In this document: positions 42,992 to 52,324 of the stretch, in pieces
How the letters are laid out: every line of letters starts with the position of its first letter
How positions within the stretch are numbered: the first letter of the stretch is position 1
NCBI RefSeq assembly: GCF_040438925.1
Contig: NZ_CP159258.1
Location: 2,866,001-2,930,000, forward strand
Length of the DNA: 64,000 nucleotides
Direction: 5' to 3'
Origin: Pseudomonas sp. MYb327
Lineage (GTDB): Bacteria; Pseudomonadota; Gammaproteobacteria; Pseudomonadales; Pseudomonadaceae
Notes under the pieces: generated by a model
Databases searched by the model: none
What the model saw: only the letters and a program-made list of their open reading frames with translations
Told to the model about the DNA's origin: nothing
Translations under genes and position numbers: made by a program

Positions 42992-44110
42992 ATGACTCAA
43001 CAATTCGACATCCCGGTTTCGCAGACTTTCGAGCATCCAACGCCGATCAAGAAGCCGTTCAAGGAAAAACTGCGACCATGGTTGATGATGGGCGTGCCTG
43101 CCCTCTTCGCTGCGGTTGGGTATACCCATTACATGGCGGGCCAGCCCTTCGTTTCCACCGACAACGCCTACGCCCGGGTGGCGAAGACCTCGATCAACGC
43201 GCGCATTTCCGGGCAAGTCGTGGACATTGCGGTCGAGGACAACCAACCGGTTCACAAGGGCCAGGTGCTGTTCCGGATCGACCCGAAACCCTTGCAGATC
43301 GCTGTCAACCGTGCCGAAGCGCAGTTGAGTGTCGCGCGGCTGCGTATCGATGGCCTCAAGGCCAGCTACCGGCAGCAGCAGGCGGAGTTGCAATCGGCCA
43401 AAGAGTCGGCCGATTTCGACCAGCGTGAATTCGCCCGGAAGAAAGCACTGGTGGCGACCGAGTTTGTCTCGCGTGCCATTTACGAACGCGCCGACACCGA
43501 CCTGAAAGTGGCCCGGCAACGCATCGCCGCTGTCGAGCAGCAGATCGCCAGCACCGTTGTGGCCTTGAATGGTAATCCGAACATCGAAGTCGACAGTCAC
43601 CCGAGCATTCGCGAGGCCAAGGCGCAACTCGACGAGGCGCAACTGTACCTCTCGTACGCGACGGTCTATGCACCGGACGACGGCATCGTGGCCAAGGTAG
43701 ACGATTTGCAGGTAGGCAACTTCGTCAACAACGGCGCGCCGGCCTTCGCCTTGCTCTCCGATCGGGAGATCTGGATTGAAGCCAACTTTCGCGAAACCGA
43801 AGTGACGCACATGCGCCCAGGCCAGGAAGCGACGATCAGTATCGATACCTATCCCGATCACGTGTTCAAGGCCCACGTGACCAGCATGAGCCCCGGCGCC
43901 GGTTCGGACTTCGCGCTGCTGCCGCCGGAAAATGCCACCGGCAACTGGGTCAAGGTCGTCCAGCGGGTACCGGTGCGTCTCGAACTCGACGAGGCGAGTC
44001 CTGCCCTGCCCCTGTTTTCCGGCACCAGCGCCACGGTCAAGGTCGACACCGGTTATCGCACGCCATGGTGGCATCCGCTCAAATCGTTGATGACCGCAGG
44101 AATTTTCTGA
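42992..44110 (+). CDS. HlyD/EmrA-type membrane fusion protein of a drug efflux pump
   Basis: A 372-aa periplasmic adaptor anchored by one N-terminal helix (about 32-50). A biotinyl-lipoyl-like half (AYARVAKTSINARISGQV), a coiled-coil hairpin (about 95-190) and the second lipoyl/beta-barrel part (LSYATVYAPDDGIVAK, LSDREIWIEANFRET) follow. It links the MFS pump encoded next, with a one-base TGATG overlap, to the outer-membrane factor. ATG 42992 follows AGAGG. Confidence 0.9.
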   Translation: MTQQFDIPVSQTFEHPTPIKKPFKEKLRPWLMMGVPALFAAVGYTHYMAGQPFVSTDNAYARVAKTSINARISGQVVDIAVEDNQPVHKGQVLFRIDPKPLQIAVNRAEAQLSVARLRIDGLKASYRQQQAELQSAKESADFDQREFARKKALVATEFVSRAIYERADTDLKVARQRIAAVEQQIASTVVALNGNPNIEVDSHPSIREAKAQLDEAQLYLSYATVYAPDDGIVAKVDDLQVGNFVNNGAPAFALLSDREIWIEANFRETEVTHMRPGQEATISIDTYPDHVFKAHVTSMSPGAGSDFALLPPENATGNWVKVVQRVPVRLELDEASPALPLFSGTSATVKVDTGYRTPWWHPLKSLMTAGIF

Positions 44111-45603
44111 TGAACGCCAACGCTGGTGGGACCCCAAGTGCGGCGGGCTCGCTGCGGTTCGCGGTGTTGCTCGCGACCTATATGCAGTCGGCAAACCTGC
44201 CGCTTCCGAACGCGGTACTGCGATTGATCCAGGGCACGATGTCGATGACCGACGACGAGGCCGGGTGGATTTTCACCGCTTACCTCGCGGCGAGCGCCAT
44301 CACCATGCCGATTGCCCAGTGGCTGGCCGGACGCTACGGCTTGAAGCGGGTCTATCAAACCGCACTGGCCTTTTTCGTCCTCGGTTTGCTGCTGGCGACG
44401 GCGGCCACGACCTCGCTGGAATTCATTGGCGCGCGCATTATCCAGGGCCTCGCCAGTGGCGTGCTGGCGCCGCTTTCGATGGCGATTGCCATGGAGACAT
44501 TGCCCGTCGACAAGCGCATGAAATTTGGTGCGACATGGACCGCCATCGTGCTGTTCGGCATCGTCAGCGGCCCGAGCATTGGTGGCTGGGTCGCCGAGCA
44601 TTTCGACTGGCGCCCGATCTTCTACATCAGCCTGCCGTTGTCGGCTTACATCTTCCTGGTGGTGGCGCTGTTGCTGGGCGAGAAGAAAGCCGAGAAACCG
44701 CCGGCGTTTGATTTCTTCGGCTTCGGCACCTTCACGCTCGGGTTGATCAGCCTGCAAATGCTGCTCGACCGGGGTGAACGCCTGGACTGGTTCTACTCCA
44801 CCGAAATCTGGCTGGAAGCGTTGGGCTGTGCGCTGGGGCTCTACCTGTTCGCGGTGCACATGGCGACTACCAAGGTGCACTTCCTCAACAAGAGCCTGTT
44901 CAAGGATCGCAACTTCGTGCTGTCGACGATCATCTTTTTCGCCGTCGGTTTCGTGCTGTTGTCGACCATGGCACTGACGTCGCCGATGCTCGACGAGATT
45001 CTCGGCTACCCACCGGACACCACCGGCGCCCTGACTATCCCGCGCGGAATTGGCCTCGTTGGCGCGTTCCTGCTGATGGGCCGTGTCCCGGAGCGTTTCG
45101 ACCGCCGTTGGTTCGTTGCGTCTGGCGTGGCAGTGGTGATTTATGCCAACTGGATGATGCTCGGTTATTCGCCCTTGATGGACTGGTCGCCGGTGGCGGT
45201 GGCCGGTGCCATTCAGGGGATCGGCATCGGCATGTTGATGCCAGCGCTGACCAAAGTGGCCTTCAGCACCCTCGACCCCAAGCTGCGTCCGGAAGGCACG
45301 GGCCTGTTCAATCTGTCCCGCGTCTACGGCAGCACCATTGGCGTTGCGATCGTGCAGATCTACTTCTTCAACAACACGCAGGCAATGCACATGGCGCTCG
45401 CCGCCAACGTCACGCCCTATCGCGCCGCGGCGCATCCGGCGATGGCGTCGATGTCCTTGCCGGCGCTGGAAGGCCTTAACCACTTGATCACCCACCAGGC
45501 CGCATTTATCGCGGTGGTCGACCAATTCAAGATCTTGATGGTGGCCATGCTAGTGGTGAGCCCGCTGGTTGTTTTTCTTCGTAAACCCGTTCCGACCAAC
45601 TAG
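44110..45603 (+). CDS. DHA2-family MFS efflux transporter (EmrB-like)
   Basis: A 497-aa inner-membrane proton-driven exporter with 14 predicted helices. MTDDEAGWIFTAYLAASAITMPIAQWLAGRYGLKRVY is the motif A region and SGPSIGGWVAEHFDWRPIFYI is motif C plus the DHA2 signature. Its start overlaps the HlyD stop, so the proteins are made together. Substrates cannot be predicted from sequence. Confidence 0.92.
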   Translation: MNANAGGTPSAAGSLRFAVLLATYMQSANLPLPNAVLRLIQGTMSMTDDEAGWIFTAYLAASAITMPIAQWLAGRYGLKRVYQTALAFFVLGLLLATAATTSLEFIGARIIQGLASGVLAPLSMAIAMETLPVDKRMKFGATWTAIVLFGIVSGPSIGGWVAEHFDWRPIFYISLPLSAYIFLVVALLLGEKKAEKPPAFDFFGFGTFTLGLISLQMLLDRGERLDWFYSTEIWLEALGCALGLYLFAVHMATTKVHFLNKSLFKDRNFVLSTIIFFAVGFVLLSTMALTSPMLDEILGYPPDTTGALTIPRGIGLVGAFLLMGRVPERFDRRWFVASGVAVVIYANWMMLGYSPLMDWSPVAVAGAIQGIGIGMLMPALTKVAFSTLDPKLRPEGTGLFNLSRVYGSTIGVAIVQIYFFNNTQAMHMALAANVTPYRAAAHPAMASMSLPALEGLNHLITHQAAFIAVVDQFKILMVAMLVVSPLVVFLRKPVPTN

Positions 45604-45622
45604 TTTTCGTGGAGTCTGCCAA

Positions 45623-47095
45623 ATGAAATTCCGTCATCTGTCCCAAACGAAAATCGGTGCGCTGTCGGTTCTGACTTTGCTCTCGGCCTGCACCGTCGGC
45701 CCGGACTTTCAAACACCCGCGGCGAGCCAATCGCAGCACTACGACCAACAGGCCGAACAGCGCCTTGGTCACGGCGGTAACCCGCCCGGTGAACAGCGCA
45801 TTGACCTGGGCAAGAAGGTCAATGGCAACTGGTGGTCGGCGTTCCGTTCGCCGAAGCTCGACCAACTGTTACGCCGGGCCATCGACGGCAATCTGGAACT
45901 CGTCGCCGCCGACGCAACCATCCGCCAAGCAGCTTCCTCGGTCGCGGCGGCGGAAGGTGCGCTGTATCCGCAGGTGGATTTTGCCGCCGCTGGGGGACGC
46001 CAAAGGGTGCACAACGCGAAAGAGCCTTCGGTCTCCAACTTCTACGCGATCGGTCCGCGAGTCGGCTTCGACCTCGATGTGTTCGGCGGTAACAAGCGTC
46101 AGGTCGAACAACAGCAAGCGTTCACCGATCTGCAAAAGCATCGCTACGAAGCGGCCTACCTGACGCTGACCGGCGACGTGGCGAGTCAGGCGTTGTTGCT
46201 CGCCTCGGCCAATGCGCAGATTCAAGCGGTCGAGAAGCTGTTGGCCAACGACACGAAAAACCTCGACCTGGTGCGCCGGGCACACGCCAGCGGCAGCACC
46301 ACGCAGATTGACGTTTCGCTGGCCGAAACACAGCTCGCGCAGGACCGCACATTGTTGCCACCCCTGGCCCAGCAACGGGATGCGGCGCGCCACGCCTTGT
46401 CGATCCTGACGGGCAAAGGGCCAGGTGACTGGATCGCGCCCGACTTTGAGCTCGCCGAGTTTGCCTTGCCGTCGAACGTCCCGGTCAGCCTGCCTTCGGA
46501 AATGGCCCACGACCGGCCCGATGTCCTGCAAGCCGAAGCGGAACTGCACATGGCCAGCGCCGCCGTGGGTGTCGCGACCGCGAACCTTTATCCCCGCGTA
46601 ACGCTGTCCGCCTCGTTGGCCCAGGCGGCTTCCGGAAACGGCGGCGCTGCACTCTGGGGTTTCGCTGCGGGGATTGCCGGTCCGATCTTCAATGGCGGCA
46701 CGCTCCAGGCGGAACGCCAGGCTGCCGTCGACGGATACAAGGCAACACTCGCCGGCTACCAACAAACCGTTATCAATTCGTTCGGTCAGGTCGCTGACAC
46801 GTTGCAAGCCATCAACCATGACGCCGAGCAGTTCCGTGCTCAAGAGGATGCGCTGCAAGCGGCCGAAAGTAGTTTTCGCTTGAACCAGCAAGCCTACGCC
46901 CAAGGCGAGAACAGCATCCTCCAGGTGCTGGAAGCGGAACGCGCCTACGAGCAAGCGTTGTTGGGCCACATCCGTGTGAAGACTGCGCAGTATCTCGACA
47001 CGGTGCAGTTGTTCGTCGCGCTCGGCGGTAACTCCGTCGGTGTATTCGAGCAAAAAGTGGCCAGTCGGGAAGACCACAAACCTTCGTACCAATAG
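45623..47095 (+). CDS. NodT/OprM-type outer-membrane efflux lipoprotein
   Basis: A 490-aa TolC-like outer-membrane factor. The signal peptide ends in a lipobox (LLSACTVGPDF), and two repeated OEP halves (about 90-290 and 300-480) with coiled-coil stretches and PDVLQAEAELHMASAAVGVATANLYPR follow. It completes a tripartite pump with the two preceding genes. ATG 45623 is 19 bases after the transporter stop, with GGAG ahead. Confidence 0.92.
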   Translation: MKFRHLSQTKIGALSVLTLLSACTVGPDFQTPAASQSQHYDQQAEQRLGHGGNPPGEQRIDLGKKVNGNWWSAFRSPKLDQLLRRAIDGNLELVAADATIRQAASSVAAAEGALYPQVDFAAAGGRQRVHNAKEPSVSNFYAIGPRVGFDLDVFGGNKRQVEQQQAFTDLQKHRYEAAYLTLTGDVASQALLLASANAQIQAVEKLLANDTKNLDLVRRAHASGSTTQIDVSLAETQLAQDRTLLPPLAQQRDAARHALSILTGKGPGDWIAPDFELAEFALPSNVPVSLPSEMAHDRPDVLQAEAELHMASAAVGVATANLYPRVTLSASLAQAASGNGGAALWGFAAGIAGPIFNGGTLQAERQAAVDGYKATLAGYQQTVINSFGQVADTLQAINHDAEQFRAQEDALQAAESSFRLNQQAYAQGENSILQVLEAERAYEQALLGHIRVKTAQYLDTVQLFVALGGNSVGVFEQKVASREDHKPSYQ

Positions 47096-47174
47096 CGCAC
47101 ACGCGCACTCACGATCATTTATACGAGCAGCCACTTCCGCCTGCGCGGCGGGTGGCCCTGGATGGAGAAAAGAG

Positions 47175-48125
47175 ATGTCTTACGAACCCATTTTCGATGC
47201 CCTTCGCGAAACGCAATTTCCACTTAACAACGGCACCGGCGCGATGCCGGCGGTTGGTTTCGGCACACTGTTCCGGGACCTGAGCGTGACGACCCAGGCG
47301 ATCAAGCAAGCCTTGGAAACCGGCTTTCGCCATTTCGATTGCGCGGAACGCTATCGCAATGAAGAAATGGTCGGTGTCGCCATCAAGGACTTCCTCGATA
47401 CCGGCAAGGCCCGGCGCGAGGACCTATTCATCACCACCAAACTGTGGAACACCAACCACCGTCCCGAGCGGGTGTTGCCGGCCTTCGAAGCCAGCTGCCA
47501 ACGGCTCCAGGTCGACTACATCGACTGCTACCTGATCCATACGCCGTTCGCCTTTCAACCGGGTGATAACCAGGACCCTCGCGACGCCTTCGGCCACGTG
47601 ATTTACGACGGCGGTGTGACACTGATCGAAACCTGGAGAGCCCTTGAGCAACTGGTGGATGAAGGCCGCTGCAAATCCATCGGCTTGTCGGACATCACCC
47701 TGGAGGCCTTGAAAGAAATTGTCGCGGTGGCGCGAATCAAACCCGCCGTGGTGCAAGTCGAGTCCCATCCGTATCTGCCGGAATGGGAACTGCTGGAGTT
47801 CTGCAAGGAGCATGGAATCATCGTTCTGGCATTTGCCCCACTGGGTCATGGCATGGAACCGAACGTCCTGGAAGACATTGTGATTACCGGGATCGCCCGG
47901 CATTTACAGAAGACCCCGGCCCAAGTGGCGCTGGCCTGGTCAGTACAGCGGGGCGTGGCTTTCCTGACAACCTCTGCGACACTGAGCCATATCCGCGAGA
48001 ACTTTGATATTTCTACCCTGCCCCATCGCGCCATGCATGAAATCCGGGAGGATATTACGACGCGGATACGCTTCAATTCGGTGGTGGAAACCGGCGTACC
48101 TGGCTTCATCCCACGCAAAAAATGA
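47175..48125 (+). CDS. Aldo/keto reductase
   Basis: A 316-aa NADPH-dependent AKR. MPAVGFGT and GFRHFDCAERYRNEE carry catalytic Asp and Tyr; ITTKLWNTNHRPE supplies the Lys, CYLIHTPF the His, and SIGLSDI and VQVESHPYLP follow. It lies about 80 bases after the pump genes and in the same direction, ahead of a terminator, so it may be the fourth gene of the efflux operon and act on the pump's carbonyl-containing substrate (inference). Confidence 0.9.
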   Translation: MSYEPIFDALRETQFPLNNGTGAMPAVGFGTLFRDLSVTTQAIKQALETGFRHFDCAERYRNEEMVGVAIKDFLDTGKARREDLFITTKLWNTNHRPERVLPAFEASCQRLQVDYIDCYLIHTPFAFQPGDNQDPRDAFGHVIYDGGVTLIETWRALEQLVDEGRCKSIGLSDITLEALKEIVAVARIKPAVVQVESHPYLPEWELLEFCKEHGIIVLAFAPLGHGMEPNVLEDIVITGIARHLQKTPAQVALAWSVQRGVAFLTTSATLSHIRENFDISTLPHRAMHEIREDITTRIRFNSVVETGVPGFIPRKK

Positions 48126-48133
48126 CACTCGAC

Positions 48134-48166
48134 AAAGGGCGGTCCCGTACAGGGCCGCCCCTTTTT
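48134..48166 (+). terminator. Terminator after the aldo/keto reductase gene
   Basis: AAAGGGCGGTCCC, a short loop and GGGCCGCCCCTTTTT: an 8-9 bp GC-rich stem with one mismatch and a run of five T. Confidence 0.75.
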
Positions 48167-48188
48167 ACTGATCGCTTGAGGTGAACCG

Positions 48189-49127
48189 ATGGATGTTTTC
48201 CAGACCATGCGCTTCTTCACCGCTGTCGCCCAGACCGGCAGCTTTACCGCGGCGGCGCAGCTATTGGACACCACAACCACCAACGTTTCCAAAGCCGTTT
48301 CCAGTCTGGAAGCCAGGTTGCAAACGCGCCTGATCAACCGCACGACACGACGTCTGGCGTTGACCGAAGCCGGTCTGCGCTACTTGCAACGCTGCGAGAA
48401 AATCCTGGAAGAAGTCCGCGACGCCGAGGAGGAAGCAGGCACCGCCCAGATCAAACCTGTTGGCAGGCTGAAAATCCACGCGATGTCTGCCATCGGCAAT
48501 CATTACGTGATCGATGCCATCGCCCGGTACCGGGAGACTCATCCTTCAGTGTTGTTTGATCTGACGTTGACCAATCGGCTGCCCGACTTGTTGGAAGAAG
48601 GCTATGACATGTCGATTGTGCTGGCGCGGGACCTGCCCGACTCGGGCTTTGTCGCCCAGCGACTGGGCATCACCTACAGCATTCTCTGCGCCTCGCCGGC
48701 GTATCTGAAGAAACGCGGAATCCCCGACTCACCGGGTTCGCTTGCCGCACACGACTGTTTGAGAATTGTTAACACCGTCATGCCCGTCGATCACTGGACA
48801 TTTGAAGGCCCTGAAGGCGTGGAAACCATCAACATTCCGGAGTCGCCTTTTCACGTCAACACCGCCGACGCCATGACCGTTGCCATCACCACCGGCATGG
48901 GTATTGGAATCCAGCCAATTGCTTCTGCTGTTGATGGTCTCAGGACGGGGACGCTGGAACGCGTACTGCCGCAATATCACTTCGAAGAGCTGAATCTCTA
49001 CGCCATCTACCCATCACGAAAATTCGTCGATGCAAAAATAAAAACCTGGGTGGAGTTTCTTAAGAACTGCATTCCCGGGTTGTTGGCTACCGATGAAAAA
49101 ATTGTACGTTCATCAAAAAAACGCTGA
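48189..49127 (+). CDS. LysR-family transcriptional regulator
   Basis: A 312-aa LTTR: a winged HTH at about 1-60 (MRFFTAVAQTGSFTAAAQLLDTTTTNVSKAVSSLEARL) and a PBP2-type effector domain from about 90. It follows the efflux/AKR operon after its terminator, so it has its own promoter region. It may control the AKR/efflux genes, but the divergent TetR gene is the more obvious regulator. Confidence 0.9.
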   Translation: MDVFQTMRFFTAVAQTGSFTAAAQLLDTTTTNVSKAVSSLEARLQTRLINRTTRRLALTEAGLRYLQRCEKILEEVRDAEEEAGTAQIKPVGRLKIHAMSAIGNHYVIDAIARYRETHPSVLFDLTLTNRLPDLLEEGYDMSIVLARDLPDSGFVAQRLGITYSILCASPAYLKKRGIPDSPGSLAAHDCLRIVNTVMPVDHWTFEGPEGVETINIPESPFHVNTADAMTVAITTGMGIGIQPIASAVDGLRTGTLERVLPQYHFEELNLYAIYPSRKFVDAKIKTWVEFLKNCIPGLLATDEKIVRSSKKR

Positions 49128-49189
49128 CCGCGATTGAGTTCATGCGCGCCGCCGGATGGAGTGTCGACCCTCCATCGTCCGCACCGCAC

Positions 49190-49462
49190 TCAACCGTTTG
49201 AACAGCCAGTGCCCATCACCTGGTATTGCAGGATGTGGCGTTGTCCTTGCGAATCTTCATAGGTCATTTGCGCAGACACCGGTCCGCACTCGGCCGGAAC
49301 ATCGCTCACCGCAATGACCTTTTTGACGTCCAGTTTCGATCCGTAAGTGTAAGTCTCAACCGCCGACTTGCTGGCCTGGACCTTGGCCTGGCTCTCTTCG
49401 GCAAACGCTTGTGCGCCGATGCAACCGAGTGCGAGGAAAATCGCGATTTTTGCAATGTTCAT
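49190..49462 (-). CDS. DUF2790 small secreted protein
   Basis: A 90-aa exported protein: a signal peptide (1-21, ending QAFA), then the DUF2790 pattern ETYTYGSKLDVKKVIAV, CGPVSAQMTYEDSQG and LQYQVMGTGC. The two Cys may form a disulfide. This family is largely confined to Pseudomonas and often responds to copper or stress; function is unknown. ATG 49462 is chosen from the signal-peptide geometry. Confidence 0.82.
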   Translation of the reverse strand: MNIAKIAIFLALGCIGAQAFAEESQAKVQASKSAVETYTYGSKLDVKKVIAVSDVPAECGPVSAQMTYEDSQGQRHILQYQVMGTGCSNG

Positions 49463-49621
49463 GAGGTTCACCGTCTCGTTCAAGTGGGCTGGCTTGTACC
49501 TCGTGAGTCCATGTCATGGGTTCACTCGGTAGAGACGATGCTAGGGATTTGCCACGGCTCTAAACAGCGCTTCGCGGGACAAACACTGTGAACAAAAATC
49601 GCATGAATGAGCGGCGTTCAG

Positions 49622-49656
49622 AGTCTTGGCGACATTGCTGAGCTGTCGCCAAGACT
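49622..49656. terminator. Perfect hairpin downstream of ohr
   Basis: AGTCTTGGCGACA and TGTCGCCAAGACT form a perfect 13-bp stem with a 9-base loop, 16 bases past the ohr stop. There is no strong T tract on the minus strand. Confidence 0.5.
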
Positions 49657-49671
49657 ATTTGCTGTTTCAGC

Positions 49672-50088
49672 TCAGACTAACTTGACCGTGGCATTGATGT
49701 TATTGCGCGTGGCTTTCGAGTACGGGCAGTACTTGTGCCCGGTGTCCACGAGTTTTTGCGCGGTTTCGCGATCGAGTCCCGGCAGGCTGACATTGAGCCG
49801 CGCCTGCAGCAGGTAGCCACCTTCATTGGTGCCCAGGTCGACCTCGGTATCAACGGCTACATCCTTGGGCAGCGCCACTTTCAATTCTTTGGCCGCAACC
49901 CCCATCGCGCCGATAAAACAGGCTGACCAGCCGGCTGCAAACAGTTGCTCCGGATTGGTGCCCCCACCTCCTGTGCCAGGGGACGACAGTTTTACATCGA
50001 GAATGCCGTCGTCGCTGCGGGAAGCGCCGTCCCGGCCGCCGGTGGTGTGGGTTTTCGCGGTGTACAGTACTTTGTCAAGCTGGGTCAT
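49672..50088 (-). CDS. ohr: Organic hydroperoxide resistance protein
   Basis: A 138-aa OsmC/Ohr-family thiol peroxidase reducing organic hydroperoxides through two redox cysteines, C57 (WSACFIGA) and C121 (KYCPYSKA). TNPEQLFAAGWSACFIG and LVDTGHKYCPYSKATR are diagnostic of Ohr instead of OsmC. ATG 50088 follows AGGAG. No ohrR gene is adjacent in the window. Confidence 0.93.
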   Translation of the reverse strand: MTQLDKVLYTAKTHTTGGRDGASRSDDGILDVKLSSPGTGGGGTNPEQLFAAGWSACFIGAMGVAAKELKVALPKDVAVDTEVDLGTNEGGYLLQARLNVSLPGLDRETAQKLVDTGHKYCPYSKATRNNINATVKLV

Positions 50089-50184
50089 GATGATCTCCTG
50101 ATAGAAATGAGGTTTATGCATTTTCAGGTGAATCAGAAAAGCGGTTTGAAGCCTGATACCGGTCACTGGTAGCAACACTGAACC

Positions 50185-50275
50185 TGTGGCGAGGGAGCTT
50201 GCTCGCGCCGGGTGGCGAAGCGGCCCCAAAAAGGGATTGCTGCGAAATCCAGCGGCAGCAAGCGCCCTCGCCACA
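50185..50275. repeat. REPIN-type repeat
   Basis: TGTGGCGAGGGAGCTTGCTC at one end, GCAGCAAGCGCCCTCGCCACA at the other, and GCGAAGCGGCCCC in the centre: the same family as 3013-3106. It lies between ohr and the small secreted protein gene. The rest of this 312-base gap (50276-50400) holds no recognisable gene. Confidence 0.85.
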
Positions 50276-50400
50276 ACGACTCATTTGTACGCATGTGCTC
50301 GTAAGGGTCACTGCTACGGACCCGGTCTATCAATATAGACGTCGATTTCCAGGCAGGATGCCGATCCGACAAAGGCCAGCTGCGATCTTTTGATTTTTGA

Positions 50401-50730
50401 TCACTTACCCGCCAGTTTGAACCTCACACAATCCTCATAAAAACTCTGCCGCACCGCCGCAGGCTTGATCCGGGTCGGGCTGTCATAAGTCTGCTCGGTA
50501 ATGCCCATAGCCATCATGCGCATCCACGACTTGGAAAACTTGTACGACTGAATTTTTGCCCGTGCGGCATATAACGAAACCCCGGACAACTTCAATTCCT
50601 GGGCTTTTGCCGCCGTCCCTGCGCCCCAACTACACATATAACGATCATTGGGCTTCAGTTCCTTGGCCTGGGCGGAAACTGCAAAACCGGCGACCCCGAC
50701 AGAGATCAGCGCTACCCATACATTGCGCAT
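50401..50730 (-). CDS. Small secreted hypothetical protein
   Basis: A 109-aa protein with a clear Sec signal (1-22, ending SAQAK). A small basic mature domain with two Cys (YMCSWG, EDCVRF) and WMRMMAMGITEQTYDSP follows. No family is recognised. AGGG lies upstream of the ATG. It is divergent from the ldcB gene across a 184-base gap. Confidence 0.65.
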   Translation of the reverse strand: MRNVWVALISVGVAGFAVSAQAKELKPNDRYMCSWGAGTAAKAQELKLSGVSLYAARAKIQSYKFSKSWMRMMAMGITEQTYDSPTRIKPAAVRQSFYEDCVRFKLAGK

Positions 50731-50852
50731 TTACATTCAACCCTAACCGACTGAAATTGAAGCGATTCTGGCGAAAGCCGGAAAATTTGGGGGCCAGCAT
50801 AGTGCCTTATTGGAAATGCACTGACCCAAGTCATGAAACAAAAGTCATTTAC

Positions 50853-50880
50853 TTGCGACATTTCAATACTTTGCTATAGC
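50853..50880 (+). promoter_or_regulatory. Candidate promoter of ldcBA with an ArgR-like half-site
   Basis: TTGCGA (50853-50858), a 16-base spacer and TATAGC (50875-50880). GCGACA at 50855-50860 is TGTCGC on the other strand, the core of the Pseudomonas ArgR half-site. The P. aeruginosa ldcAB genes are arginine/ArgR-controlled, which makes this worth noting, but a single half-site is weak evidence. Confidence 0.35.
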
Positions 50881-50914
50881 TATGAGTCACTTCGCCAACC
50901 AATGAGGCAACGGA

Positions 50915-52324
50915 ATGTCAGTCGCAAAAAAAATGAGTGTGGGGCAACTGACGATGTTGACCGCCGTCAACATGTTGGGATCAGGGATCGTGCTTTTACC
51001 GACGAAACTTGCGGAAGTTGGCGCAATATCGATTTTGTCCTGGCTGGTAACGGCCACGGGTTCTCTGGCACTGGCTTATGCCTTTGCGCGCTGCGGGATG
51101 CTCAGTCGAAAGACTGGCGGCATGGGCGGTTACGCCGAATACACTTTCGGCAAGGCCGGCAACTACATCACTAACTACACCTACGGACTCTCACTGTTGA
51201 TCGCCAACGTGGCGATCAGTATCACCGCCGTCGGCTATATCCAGGTGCTGTTCGACGTAAAACTTGATTCGCTGCAAGTAGGCCTGGCAACCATCGCGCT
51301 ACTGTGGATCACCACCTTCGCCAACTTCGGCGGTGCACGGATTACCGGCCGGATCGGCGCCATCACTGTCTGGGGGGTAATCGCGCCAGTGGTGTTGGTG
51401 TCGACCGTTGGCTGGTTCTGGTTCGACAGCAGCGTTTATGCCGCAGGCTGGAACCCCCACGACCGGTCCTGGTTCGAAGCGGCAGGTGCTTCGGTGGCGA
51501 TTACCCTGTGGGCCTTCCTCGGCCTGGAGTCGGCGTGCGCCAACACCGACGCGGTGGAAAACCCCGAGAGGAACGTGCCGATCGCAGTGCTCGGCGGCAC
51601 CCTTGGCGCGGCGGTGATCTACATTGTCTCCACCAACGTTATCTTCGGAATCGTCGGCAACGCTGAACTGGTCGCTTCCACCGCGCCGTTCGGCCTGGTG
51701 TTCGCCCATATGTTCACCCCCATGGTCGGGGATATTGTGATGGGAGCGATGGTGCTGGCCTGCATTGGTTCATTGCTCGGCTGGCAGTTCACGATCGCGC
51801 AGGTGTACAAAAGCTCTGCCGACACCGGTTACTTCCTGTCGATCTTCGCCAGGTCCAACAAGGCCGGCACGCCGATTATCGGCATGTTGGTGCTGCTGGC
51901 GGCGCAGACTGCGCTGGCCCTGCTCACCATCAGTCCCAACCTGAGCAAACAGTTCGACACCCTGGTCAACCTCGCGGTGGTCACTAACCTGGTGCCGTAC
52001 ATCCTTTCCATGGCCGCGTTGATGACCATGCAGAAAGTCTCCAACGTACCGGCCGGCAAAGCGCTGGCCACCAACATCATTGCCTGGCTGGCCGCCGCCT
52101 ACAGCTACCTGGCGCTCTACAGTTCGGGCGAGCAGGCGTTGATGCTCGGCGGCGTGGCAACCATCTTCGGCTACACGCTGTTCGGCTTCGTCAACAACCG
52201 CCTGATCCGTCTTGAAGCAGTCAACAACAGCGTACCGACGCAAACCGTCAGCGCGCAGCACCTCATTGGCAAACCAGTGCCGGTGAACAGCCTGAAAAAA
52301 GCCACTCTGGAGATTAACGCATGA
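50915..52324 (+). CDS. ldcB: Lysine/cadaverine antiporter-like APC transporter
   Basis: A 469-aa basic amino-acid/polyamine antiporter of the APC superfamily with 12 helices. It begins MSVGQLTMLTAVNMLGSGIVLLPTKLAEVG, as in CadB/PotE. It overlaps the decarboxylase gene by ATGA. In P. aeruginosa the equivalent pair (PA1819-PA1818) is named ldcB-ldcA; the pair exchanges external lysine for cadaverine, giving acid tolerance and lysine use. GAGG lies ahead of the ATG. Confidence 0.88.
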   Translation: MSVAKKMSVGQLTMLTAVNMLGSGIVLLPTKLAEVGAISILSWLVTATGSLALAYAFARCGMLSRKTGGMGGYAEYTFGKAGNYITNYTYGLSLLIANVAISITAVGYIQVLFDVKLDSLQVGLATIALLWITTFANFGGARITGRIGAITVWGVIAPVVLVSTVGWFWFDSSVYAAGWNPHDRSWFEAAGASVAITLWAFLGLESACANTDAVENPERNVPIAVLGGTLGAAVIYIVSTNVIFGIVGNAELVASTAPFGLVFAHMFTPMVGDIVMGAMVLACIGSLLGWQFTIAQVYKSSADTGYFLSIFARSNKAGTPIIGMLVLLAAQTALALLTISPNLSKQFDTLVNLAVVTNLVPYILSMAALMTMQKVSNVPAGKALATNIIAWLAAAYSYLALYSSGEQALMLGGVATIFGYTLFGFVNNRLIRLEAVNNSVPTQTVSAQHLIGKPVPVNSLKKATLEINA

